Source: Planctomycetota bacterium
GTDB lineage: Bacteria; Planctomycetota; Phycisphaerae; Sedimentisphaerales; Anaerohalosphaeraceae
DNA: 19,711 bases
Assembly (NCBI GenBank): GCA_030637065.1
Contig: DAOVVQ010000032.1
Location: 1-19,711 of the forward strand
Reading direction: 5' to 3'
Shown: positions 1 through 6,502 of the stretch, piece after piece
Layout of the letters: each line of letters opens with the position of its first letter
How positions within the stretch are numbered: the first letter of the stretch is position 1
Made by a program: the position numbers and the translations under genes
The notes under the pieces: generated by a model
Told to the model about the DNA's origin: nothing
The model's database searches: none
The model's input: the letters and a program-made list of their open reading frames with translations, nothing else

Positions 1-479
1 AACCATTCCGAGGAATACGTCCCGCCGCACTTGGCGAGGTATTCGGGCCGCTCTTTTTCGGCCAATGCGGTTATCTCGGCAGCCTCGGCGTAACCGGTAT
101 GGTCCTTCCACAGCCATGCCTGGGCGTTGGGATTATCCTTGAATTCATCGAGCATAGACAACGGCGTGCCGCTTTTATCCACGGGCAGAGGTGTCGAGCC
201 GGTGGTGTCAACGCCGATACCGATTATAGCGCCGGGGTCGAAGTTTTTGTCGGCTTTTTTGGCCTGGGCGATCGCTTCGGGGATCGTAACCTCGATACCC
301 TTTACATAATCCGCCGGGTTTTGCCTCGCCAGGTTGTGGTCGGATCCGTCAAGTATGATCCCGGCGTCGCCGGTTTCGTATTCGTACACGGCGGTGCCAA
401 GTTCACGTCCGTCGGCGGTGTCGACGATCAAACACCTTACGGAATTCGTGCCGTAGTCAAGACCAATTGCGTATGCCAT
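1..479 (-). CDS. araB: L-ribulokinase (AraB), N-terminal part, cut by window edge
   Basis: FGGY-family sugar kinase that would phosphorylate L-ribulose at O5 in cytoplasmic pentose use. Only the first 159 residues are visible; the frame is open at the left edge. The protein begins MAYAIGLDYGTNSVRCLIVD, the phosphate-1 motif of the actin-like ATPase fold as ribulokinases carry it. Further on come GVDTTGSTPLPVD and, near the cut, AWLWKDHTGYAEAAEI followed by a GGTYSSEW stretch. The LWKDHT and YSSEW motifs point to ribulokinase rather than xylulokinase or glycerol kinase. The start is the ATG at 477-479, preceded by an AGGGAG Shine-Dalgarno 7 nt away. It lies 17 nt after the NYN-domain gene on the same strand, so it probably shares the pyr transcript. 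Substrate choice within ribulose/ribitol kinases cannot be fixed from this part alone. Confidence 0.88.
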   Translation of the reverse strand, partial: MAYAIGLDYGTNSVRCLIVDTADGRELGTAVYEYETGDAGIILDGSDHNLARQNPADYVKGIEVTIPEAIAQAKKADKNFDPGAIIGIGVDTTGSTPLPVDKSGTPLSMLDEFKDNPNAQAWLWKDHTGYAEAAEITALAEKERPEYLAKCGGTYSSEW

Positions 480-496
480 CTTATCTCCCTGAAAAC

Positions 497-988
497 TTAC
501 GGCTCGATATCGAAATACTCGAGCCACTGATCGGTTTCGGCACTGGTAATACCGCTTCGCTTTTCCCTCGGTTCCGGCGACGGAGCCCTCTGGTTATCGA
601 ACTGGCTCATCAGGCTGGCCCAGAATATCTCGGAAGTAACGGATACCGCCTTTCTCTTACCTGCCGCAGCGCGGAGCCTTCTGTCGGTACTGACTACGAT
701 CAGCCTCTTGGGTGCGGTGCTGTCAAGGATCTTCTGCTCGATCGCCGAATCGGCGTCCCGGTCATGGCCGGAAAAGTAGACCTCCATATTAGTAAAGCCG
801 CCAAGCCGTTCCATGTCAGTCTGGTCCTTCGGGCCGACACCGTCGAAGAACATGTGGCCGTGGTCGCGATTCTTCATGAGGTACTCCGAAAGTATCCTGC
901 ACAAACCGACCTCGGTTAAGGCGTGGAACTGTTCGTCGTTTTTTTGTATCGAGCGAAGCAGATTGTAGCCGTCAAAGAGCACCGGCAT
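497..988 (-). CDS. NYN/PIN-fold ribonuclease-like protein (YacP/Rae1 type)
   Basis: A 163-residue protein starting MPVLFDGYNLLRS. The hydrophobic strand ending in Asp6 plus GYNLL is the first motif of NYN-domain nucleases. Other acidic residues expected around a metal site are Asp49 (FFDG), the HDRDAD cluster at 75-80 and Asp102 in VVSTDRRLR. Family members include Bacillus YacP/Rae1, an endoribonuclease that acts on mRNA in the ribosome; the cellular target here is unknown. A longer frame to 1093 exists, but the ATG at 986-988 is preferred: a GAGGGG ribosome site lies just upstream, the NYN fold starts at once, and it sits 4 nt after the pyrC stop. The roughly 30 C-terminal residues are polar and probably disordered. 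It is fourth in the pyr operon, 17 nt before araB. Confidence 0.8.
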   Translation of the reverse strand: MPVLFDGYNLLRSIQKNDEQFHALTEVGLCRILSEYLMKNRDHGHMFFDGVGPKDQTDMERLGGFTNMEVYFSGHDRDADSAIEQKILDSTAPKRLIVVSTDRRLRAAAGKRKAVSVTSEIFWASLMSQFDNQRAPSPEPREKRSGITSAETDQWLEYFDIEP

Positions 989-992
989 CTTA

Positions 993-2279
993 TCATCCCC
1001 TCGAAAATCGGATTTCGCCGCCAACGATGGTTGTTTCGACCCGGCCCTTGACATCCCAGCCGTGGTACGGACAGTTTCTGCCCTTGGAGACAAACGTTTC
1101 CCTGTCGATCGTATATTCGGCGTCGGGATCGATTATGGTGATGTCGGCCTGGGCGCCTTCGGAAAGCGTACCCTTGTCGATGCCGATCACCCCGGCTGGG
1201 CGACAGGTCAAAAGCGAGATAAGCCCGGACCAGTCGACAACACCCGGCTCGATGAGGGCCTTGACATAGAGACTCAGGGCACATTCGAGGCTGGCGATAC
1301 CGAAGGGAGCGCTCAGGAATTCGAGTTCCTTTTCGCTTTGCAGATGCGGGGCGTGGTCGGTGACCAGTGCGTCGACGAGACCGTCCTTTATCGCCTGCTT
1401 CAAGGCCTCTATATCCTTTGCCGTTCGCAGGGGAGGATTGACCTTGAAATTCGTATCGTAGTCCAAAATAGCGTCGTCGGTGAGCAGCAGATGGTGCGGC
1501 GTCACCTCGCAGGTAACGGGCAGACCCTTCTTCTTTGCTTCGGCGATGATCTCGACCGAGCCAGCCGTGGAAATGTGCTGGGCATGGTAGCGGACGTTCG
1601 CCCTTTTAACCAGTTGCACATCCCGCCAGAGCATCATCTCCTCGATAAGAGGGTCGATCCCCGGCAGGCCCAGGATGGTGCAGTTATAGCCGGAATTCAT
1701 CACGCCGGCGGTCCCGAACGAATCGTCCTGGCAGTGCTGGGCGATTACCACGTCGAACATCGACGCGTATTTAAGCGCCCGCAGCATCAGGGCGGTATCC
1801 TGAAGGCCCGCGCCGTCGTCGGTAAAGCCGACAGCACCCGCGCGGGCCATAAGCCCCATCTCGGCAAGCTCGACGCCCTGCCTGGCCTTGGTGATCGCAC
1901 CCATCACATAGATGAAGGTCTTTCGTGCCTGGCGGCCCATGCGGTGCACGAACTCGACACTGGGCTGGTCGTCGATCGCCGGGTCGGTATTTGGCATACA
2001 GACCACCGACGTAAACCCCCCTGCCACCGCCGCCGCCGAACCGCTGGCGATCGTCTCTTCCTCTTCGTCTCCGGGCTCGCGGAAATGCACATGCAGATCG
2101 ATCAGGCCCGGAACAACGAGCATCCCAGCGGCATCGATGATCTTCCCGGCTTCTTCCTTTATCGAGCCGACCTGCTCGATCCTGCCGCCGGCAACGAGAA
2201 CATCGGCCTTTTCGTCGACGTTATTGGCTGGGTCGATCACCCGGCCGTTCTTTATGAGAATTTTGTCAGTCTGGCTCAT
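993..2279 (-). CDS. pyrC: Dihydroorotase, class I (PyrC)
   Basis: Cyclises N-carbamoyl-L-aspartate to L-dihydroorotate, the third step of pyrimidine synthesis. At 428 residues it has normal length for the class I amidohydrolase type. Visible signatures are the metal-binding DLHVHFREPG (His63, His65), IAQHCQD (His182), YHAQHIST (His235), EVTPHHLLL, the NPPLRT substrate loop, and VTDHAPH (Asp308, His312) near the end of the barrel. The start ATG overlaps the pyrB stop as ATGA (2276-2279), with AGGAAG just upstream inside pyrB, so translation is probably coupled. In Aquifex, class I dihydroorotase forms a complex with the ATCase chain. The adjacent pyrB and short PyrB chain here would allow the same, but that is inference. 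Confidence 0.96.
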   Translation of the reverse strand: MSQTDKILIKNGRVIDPANNVDEKADVLVAGGRIEQVGSIKEEAGKIIDAAGMLVVPGLIDLHVHFREPGDEEEETIASGSAAAVAGGFTSVVCMPNTDPAIDDQPSVEFVHRMGRQARKTFIYVMGAITKARQGVELAEMGLMARAGAVGFTDDGAGLQDTALMLRALKYASMFDVVIAQHCQDDSFGTAGVMNSGYNCTILGLPGIDPLIEEMMLWRDVQLVKRANVRYHAQHISTAGSVEIIAEAKKKGLPVTCEVTPHHLLLTDDAILDYDTNFKVNPPLRTAKDIEALKQAIKDGLVDALVTDHAPHLQSEKELEFLSAPFGIASLECALSLYVKALIEPGVVDWSGLISLLTCRPAGVIGIDKGTLSEGAQADITIIDPDAEYTIDRETFVSKGRNCPYHGWDVKGRVETTIVGGEIRFSRG

Positions 2280-3241
2280 TTCTTCCTGCTCTTTGCCTCT
2301 CGCATTGCCGCCTGGTTGACCAGGAACAGCACCGCCATCCTCACGGCAAGTCCGTTGGAAACCTGCTTTAGTATCACGCTGTTTTTGCCGTCGGCGACCT
2401 CGGACTCGATCTCCAGCCCCCTGTTTATCGGCCCGGGGTGCATAACTATTATATCGCCCTTCGCCCGTTTCATTCGTTCGACGTTAAGACCGAAGAAATG
2501 GGAATATTCTCTTATCGACGGGAACTGCTGCTTGCCCATCCGCTCGAACTGGATCCGCAGCATGTTGATCACGTCAAGCCGTTCGATGACGTCGTCAAGT
2601 TTGTAGCAGACATTCACCGGCAGCCGATCCACACAGGAAGGCATAAGCGTCGGCGGCCCGATGAGCGTAACCTCGGCGCCGAGTTTCGTCATGGCCCAGA
2701 TATCGCTGCGGGCGACGCGCGAATGGGCGATATCTCCGACGATACCGATCTTGAGGCCCTTTAAGGACCCCTTGGCCTGGCGAATGGTATAAACGTCTAA
2801 CAGCGCCTGGGTCGGGTGCTCGTTAAAACCGTCGCCGGCGTTTATGACACAGGCGTTTATGTTGCGGCTGAGCAGCTTCGGCGCCCCACCTGCATTGTGG
2901 CGAATGACCACGATGTCGATACCCAAAGCCTCGATATTCCGGGCGGTATCGATGAGGGTTTCGCCCGTGCTGACGGAACTGGCCTTCTTGGTAAAGTCGA
3001 TGATATCGGCACTAAGGCGGCTGGCGGCGAGCGTGAAACTGAGCCTGGTCCTGGTGCTGTCCTCGAAGAACATATTGACCACGACCTTGCCCCGAAGCGG
3101 AGGAGCCTTCTTGATCGAGCGGGTGCTTATCTCGGCAAATCCTTCGGCTGTATCAAGAATGAATTCGATCTCCCCGGCACTGAGGTCCCTGATGCCAAGG
3201 AGGTGCTTGCGATTCCATTTCAATTTGCTGTTTTTTGCCAC
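2276..3241 (-). CDS. pyrB: Aspartate carbamoyltransferase catalytic subunit (PyrB)
   Basis: Joins carbamoyl phosphate and aspartate to carbamoyl-aspartate, the committed step of pyrimidine synthesis. It has 321 residues, normal for a catalytic chain. The carbamoyl-phosphate loop FFEDSTRTRLSF is at 58-69, HNAGGAP and the HPTQALLD loop follow, and HPGPINRGLE lies near the C-terminus; together these separate it from ornithine carbamoyltransferase. The start codon is GTG (3239-3241), 7 nt after the pyrR stop, with only a weak GAG-type ribosome site, so translation may be coupled to pyrR. No pyrI regulatory chain gene is seen, which fits control through PyrR or assembly with PyrC. Confidence 0.96.
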   Translation of the reverse strand: MAKNSKLKWNRKHLLGIRDLSAGEIEFILDTAEGFAEISTRSIKKAPPLRGKVVVNMFFEDSTRTRLSFTLAASRLSADIIDFTKKASSVSTGETLIDTARNIEALGIDIVVIRHNAGGAPKLLSRNINACVINAGDGFNEHPTQALLDVYTIRQAKGSLKGLKIGIVGDIAHSRVARSDIWAMTKLGAEVTLIGPPTLMPSCVDRLPVNVCYKLDDVIERLDVINMLRIQFERMGKQQFPSIREYSHFFGLNVERMKRAKGDIIVMHPGPINRGLEIESEVADGKNSVILKQVSNGLAVRMAVLFLVNQAAMREAKSRKK

Positions 3242-3248
3242 GACGGAT

Positions 3249-3782
3249 CTACTCGACTATAACCTGGTCCTTTTCGTCGGTCTCGACGAGATTTACTTCC
3301 ACCAACTGACTCGGCGGAATATCGACTTTGTGTGCTGCATAATCGGCCTGAATAGGCAGTTCGCGACCGCTTCGTCCCCTGTCGATCAGGACCGCCAGCC
3401 GTACAGCCTTAGGCCTGCCAAGATCGATGAGGGCATCCATAGCCGCCCGCGTCGACCGACCCGTATAGAGAACATCATCGACGAGGATGACGATCTTTTC
3501 ATTAACGTCGAAGGGGATTATCGTGCCCTGAACGATGGGCTGGTCCTGGCCGTGCGGATCGTTGAGGTCGTCGCGGTAAAGCGTGATATCAAGCGTGCCA
3601 AACGGCACAGCCTTGCCGAGACTCTCCGAAAGGCTCTTCGACAGACGCCTGGCAATGATCTCACCGCGGCTGCGGATGCCGATTATGGCAATATCCATCC
3701 CAGCGGGCACATCAGCGGCAATCGCCGCCGTCAACTCGCCAAGCACCACTTTAATCTGATTTGCATCCAGAATAACCTTCAT
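3249..3782 (-). CDS. pyrR: PyrR, pyrimidine operon regulator / uracil phosphoribosyltransferase
   Basis: Type I phosphoribosyltransferase of 177 residues. The PRPP-binding motif VILVDDVLYTGRSTRAAMDAL runs from 98 to about 118, with the Asp102-Asp103 pair and Thr107-Gly108. The GIRSRGEIIARR segment near 35-46 and the LYRDDL segment near 69-74 match PyrR rather than Upp or PyrE. In Bacillus, PyrR binds the pyr mRNA leader when UMP is high and favours termination; it also has weak UPRTase activity. It is the first gene of this operon, as expected for an autoregulated pyr regulator. The ATG at 3780-3782 follows an AGGGG stretch about 12 nt upstream, a rather long spacing. Confidence 0.93.
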   Translation of the reverse strand: MKVILDANQIKVVLGELTAAIAADVPAGMDIAIIGIRSRGEIIARRLSKSLSESLGKAVPFGTLDITLYRDDLNDPHGQDQPIVQGTIIPFDVNEKIVILVDDVLYTGRSTRAAMDALIDLGRPKAVRLAVLIDRGRSGRELPIQADYAAHKVDIPPSQLVEVNLVETDEKDQVIVE

Positions 3783-3811
3783 AATCTGTTCAAGCCCCTG
3801 ATTTCAAGTCT

Positions 3812-3863
3812 GCATACAAGCGTATGCGACGGATAAACAGCCGTTTTCGCCGCTGCCGGCGAA
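3812..3863 (-). promoter_or_regulatory. Two-hairpin leader upstream of pyrR
   Basis: In the presumed pyr leader, two perfect short hairpins follow each other. The first has 7-bp arms TTCGCCG and CGGCGAA with a GCAG loop (3846-3863). The second has 6-bp arms GCATAC and GTATGC with a GCTT loop (3812-3827). Neither is followed by a U-run, so this is not a classic terminator/antiterminator pair. The second ends about 30 nt before the pyrR ATG. A PyrR-binding role fits the gene context but is inference; no match to the Bacillus PyrR binding-loop consensus is seen. Confidence 0.4.
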
Positions 3864-3881
3864 GTGTCGGACGCTGGCGAG

Positions 3882-3910
3882 AGTATAACAAGCCCAAAGC
3901 AACAAAGCAA
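3882..3910 (-). promoter_or_regulatory. Sigma70-like promoter of the pyr operon
   Basis: Read on the minus strand: -35 TTGCTT (3905-3910), a 17-bp spacer, then -10 TATACT (3882-3887), which follows a TG three bases upstream. Transcription should begin near 3875, giving a leader of about 93 nt before pyrR. Both boxes and the spacing are close to consensus. Confidence 0.72.
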
Positions 3911-4142
3911 GACCCCGCTGAAAAAGACGCACAATTAACGCTGATAACGGAAGATTGTATGGATATTCCGGGAAATTGACAGATAGATTTTCTTATTTTG
4001 GCTTCGGATATGTCCGATTTACATGAATAAGGGCCTTGTCCATCCATCCGGTGGGTAGGCGAGATCGGGCGGATACGGGCAGCGTAAAGTTGGTGATTAT
4101 CGGACTTTTCGGCCTGTAAAACGGGCTGGACAAATGATTTAC

Positions 4143-4172
4143 TTGCATTTTCAAGGTAATTTGTGGTATAAT
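4143..4172 (+). promoter_or_regulatory. Sigma70-like promoter of the secreted subtilase gene
   Basis: -35 TTGCAT (4143-4148), an 18-bp spacer, and a perfect -10 TATAAT (4167-4172). The start site would fall near 4179, about 70 nt before the ATG at 4251. Confidence 0.72.
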
Positions 4173-4250
4173 CTAGATGTGTGCAGGCGTACTGGGCTCC
4201 GTAATTCAGGATTGCTCTGGGGAGCTGTTTTAGGTTAGCAGGCCCCGTTT

Positions 4251-5999
4251 ATGGGCAAAAAAGGCATATCCGTGTACATGAAAAACAGGCTGACGACATT
4301 TAAGCTGGCGACGTTATTTGTACTGCTCGCATGGGCGGGCGGGTTGGCCTGTGTCTATGGCGACGACCCCGCACCGCTCCAGCCCGTAGCACTGACGTAC
4401 ACGGGAATCCACGCCCTGCACGAAAACGACCCAAATCTGACCGGTTCCGGGGTGAAAATCGCGGCGATCTGCCGAAGTCTGACCTATGTCAGCAATCAGC
4501 CGCAGAACGATTATCTGCTCAACACCGGGCACAACTGCTTTTTTGACAGCAACGTCAGCTTCATACACAGCGGCGGAAGCGGCATCTCAGGCCATTCCAC
4601 AGCCATAGGCGGCATTCTGGTCGGTTTTGACCCGAATGGTTACCATCCCGGCGTGGGAACATTTCGCTACCAGGGCGCCTCCCCAGCGGCCAAGGTCGAT
4701 GTGTATGAGTTTTGGCGGTTTATCAGCAGCTATGTCTTCGGAGCCAGAGAACTCGATGCCGATATCCTGACTATGAGCGTGGGAACTATATTCGAGGACT
4801 GGTGGACACGCGGTATCGAGCGAATAGTCGAAGAGAGCGGAATAGTCGTTGTTGCCGGGATCGGCAATGGCAGCGATGTGTTCGACTCGGTATTGTACCC
4901 AGCCGCCGGCTCGAACGTCATCGGCGTCGGCGTCGTTGACTCGGTAAGGTCAAGCCGGCTTGCGCTGGGCCTGAGCGATTTTTCTCTGCCGCGGCCCGAG
5001 CATTCCAGTTGCGGCCCGACGGCGGATATGCGTTGCAAACCCGACCTGGTGGCGCCGGGCAACTGCCTCATACCGGATGCAAACAACCTGACCGAATACG
5101 CGGTAACAGGCGACTGGTCGAGTTTTGCCACGCCAGTTGTCGCTGGCACGGTGAGCCTGCTCGTCCAGAAGGCGAAATCCGATCCTTCGCTTTATCTTGC
5201 GGCGCCGGGCGAAGGGGGCAATTGCGTGATCAAGGCCATCCTGATGAACTCGGCGACCAAGCTGCCTTACTGGCACAAAGGCATGGCACAGCAAGACGAT
5301 GACTTCGACGTGTGTCTGGATTATCAACAGGGGGCGGGACTGATCGATGCCAAGAGGGCCTTTGCTCAACTCGTCGCCGGACAAAACGAACCGGGGCCTG
5401 TGCCTGCAAGAGGATGGGACAGCAATCTGATCGCCGGAAAACCCGACACAGAGAATGTTTATGCGATCGATATAGCCGAGCCGGCGGGAAAGCTGCTCAC
5501 CGCCACGGTCGCCTGGAATCGCCATTACGATAGCGAGTATCCTTTCGCGGCGTTAACCGAATCCGATAGCGACCTGCGACTCGAGCTTTGGGCGATGGAC
5601 CCGGATAACCCCGAAAGATCCTACCTCATAGACTACAGCGACAGTGCAAACGACAATGTCGAACACATTTTCTGCGCCGCCGACCCCAACTATTACCGTT
5701 ATGAACTCGTCGTTACACATGACGGCCTGCCTGATCGGCAGGATCATATCGGCGAGCGTTACGCCCTGGCATGGAACGTTGAGCCTGCAACTGACAGCGG
5801 CAAAGACGATATCAGATGGTACGATTTAAATAGTGACGGCAGCGTCGATCAATCGGACTTCGCTATACTGCTGGGCAGATTTGGCACAAGCCTCGATACC
5901 GAGGCCGGATATGTAACCGGGGACATCAATATGGACGGCACCATCGATATTAAAGACATGGGCCTTCTGCTGGTTCGCATGGAAACGGCAAATAACTGA
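4251..5999 (+). CDS. Secreted S8 subtilase-fold protein with C-terminal dockerin; catalytic Asp position is Cys
   Basis: A 582-residue exported protein. Residues 1-37 form a Sec signal peptide (basic N-terminus, hydrophobic core, cleavage probably after VYG). Residues about 50-310 are a subtilase domain: GHSTAIGGI carries the His (H115), VVVAGIGNGS the oxyanion Asn (N206), and SSFATPVVAG the nucleophile (S291). The first motif, normally (V/I)xVIDTG, reads KIAAICRS, so Cys74 stands where the Asp should be and the DTG triplet is lost. Residues about 380-515 resemble the beta-sandwich following many subtilases. The end (about 521-582) is a type I dockerin: DLNSDGSVD and DINMDGTID calcium loops, each followed by a helix. 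The ATG at 4251 has AGCAGG 8 nt upstream; the in-frame ATG at 4278 is an alternative that still leaves a signal peptide. It may be a pseudoprotease or use another acid. Confidence 0.85.
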   Translation: MGKKGISVYMKNRLTTFKLATLFVLLAWAGGLACVYGDDPAPLQPVALTYTGIHALHENDPNLTGSGVKIAAICRSLTYVSNQPQNDYLLNTGHNCFFDSNVSFIHSGGSGISGHSTAIGGILVGFDPNGYHPGVGTFRYQGASPAAKVDVYEFWRFISSYVFGARELDADILTMSVGTIFEDWWTRGIERIVEESGIVVVAGIGNGSDVFDSVLYPAAGSNVIGVGVVDSVRSSRLALGLSDFSLPRPEHSSCGPTADMRCKPDLVAPGNCLIPDANNLTEYAVTGDWSSFATPVVAGTVSLLVQKAKSDPSLYLAAPGEGGNCVIKAILMNSATKLPYWHKGMAQQDDDFDVCLDYQQGAGLIDAKRAFAQLVAGQNEPGPVPARGWDSNLIAGKPDTENVYAIDIAEPAGKLLTATVAWNRHYDSEYPFAALTESDSDLRLELWAMDPDNPERSYLIDYSDSANDNVEHIFCAADPNYYRYELVVTHDGLPDRQDHIGERYALAWNVEPATDSGKDDIRWYDLNSDGSVDQSDFAILLGRFGTSLDTEAGYVTGDINMDGTIDIKDMGLLLVRMETANN

Positions 6000-6156
6000 T
6001 GTTTGCAGACAATAGCCTCCCGGCTTCTCAGCGGCAGTTGCCGAAGGCGCCGACATCCGTAGAACACAGGTTGCAGGAAACCTTCCACTTAAAATGCGTG
6101 CCCGTGATCAAACAATCCTGTAATACCAATTCCACTAAAAAAATGCACGTCAGTCC

Positions 6157-6234
6157 GTAGGATGGGTAACTTGTTACCCATGCGGTTCTGTAAGGCTGTC
6201 CGTGCAGCATGGGTAACAAAGTTACCCATCCTAC
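6157..6234. repeat. Nested inverted repeat, REP/MITE-like (element 1)
   Basis: The arms 6157-6183 and 6207-6234 are inverted copies: the outer 14 bases GTAGGATGGGTAAC pair exactly with GTTACCCATCCTAC, and the inner GTTACCCATGC pairs with GCATGGGTAAC. Each arm is also a palindrome on its own (GGGTAAC, 2- or 3-nt centre, GTTACCC), so it can form one long hairpin or two small ones. Palindromes built on a TAGGATGGG core recur in many bacterial genomes as REP- or MITE-like sequences. No transposase is in the window. Confidence 0.8.
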
Positions 6235-6249
6235 AAGCGTGTTCCATTT

Positions 6250-6347
6250 GGGTGGCGCGATGCACATCGGGATTTGCGCAGCAAACCGATGGTCATATAC
6301 ATTATGACGCCACCATCGGTTTGGCTTCGCCAAACACGCTGCCACCC
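6250..6347. repeat. Nested inverted repeat, REP/MITE-like (element 2)
   Basis: The outer arms GGGTGGC (6250-6256) and GCCACCC (6341-6347) are complementary. Inside, CAAACCGATGG (6282-6292) pairs with CCATCGGTTTG (6313-6323), and GTCATA with TATGAC at the centre (6292-6308). Local hairpins lie within each arm: TTTGC-gca-GCAAA (6273-6285) and GTTTGGC-ttc-GCCAAAC (6319-6335). It has the same nested design as the element just before it, 15 nt away, so the two may be one mobile unit. Confidence 0.7.
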
Positions 6348-6404
6348 TTGCTTCGCCCTGAAACACACCGCAGGCAACAAGCATGACACCGGTGCCGGGC
6401 AGAC

Positions 6405-6444
6405 CAATAAAAAGGGCTGAAAGCTTATAGCCTTCAGCCCTTTT
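6405..6444. terminator. Bidirectional Rho-independent terminator
   Basis: GGGCTGAA-A-GC, loop TTATA, GC-C-TTCAGCCC form a stem of about 10 bp (6413-6440), flanked by an A-run on the left and TTTT on the right. Read on the minus strand, the stem is followed by TTTTTATT and sits about 60 nt after the stop of the giant gene. It can also end transcripts of the rightward subtilase gene. Confidence 0.85.
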
Positions 6445-6502
6445 GCGATCATCGATCGTGTCACACCGGAAGCCTCTAACGGCTACCGTAGCTTTACCTC
6501 AA

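Larger units (their letters stand above)
3783..4250. other. Divergent intergenic region between pyrR and the subtilase gene
   Basis: No gene is supported in these 468 bases. The left part holds the leftward pyr promoter and its hairpin leader; the right part holds the rightward subtilase promoter and its leader of about 70 nt. Between the two promoters (3911-4142) there is about 230 nt in which I see no clear operator or RNA structure. In the right leader, GCTCC at 4196-4200 can pair with GGAGC at 4221-4225 around a 20-nt loop, which is weak. Confidence 0.6.
6000..6502. other. Non-coding convergent intergenic region with palindromes and terminator
   Basis: Lies between the stops of the subtilase gene and the giant gene. 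No coding region is supported. From 6000 to about 6156 I see nothing recognisable; 6157-6347 is a composite palindromic element; 6405-6444 is a terminator hairpin. Confidence 0.7.

Noticed and set aside
1..479. Xylulokinase or glycerol kinase instead of ribulokinase
   Set aside because: The LWKDHT and YSSEW motifs and the DTTGSTPLPVD segment are ribulokinase features. The C-terminal half, which would settle it, is outside the window.
497..1093. Extended 198-residue version of the NYN protein
   Set aside because: The extra 35 residues overlap the end of pyrC and do not resemble the fold. The ATG at 988 has a strong ribosome site and begins the NYN motif.
1062..2606. Long rightward open frame of 514 codons opposite pyrC/pyrB
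   Set aside because: It is antisense to two clear enzymes, has no recognisable domain, and reflects codon bias of the genes on the other strand.
3783..3875. Classic PyrR-controlled terminator in the pyr leader
   Set aside because: The hairpins are not followed by a U-run, and no match to the known PyrR binding-loop consensus is seen.
3790..4047. Small 85-codon leftward frame before pyrR
   Set aside because: It spans the pyr promoter and both leader hairpins and has no recognisable family.
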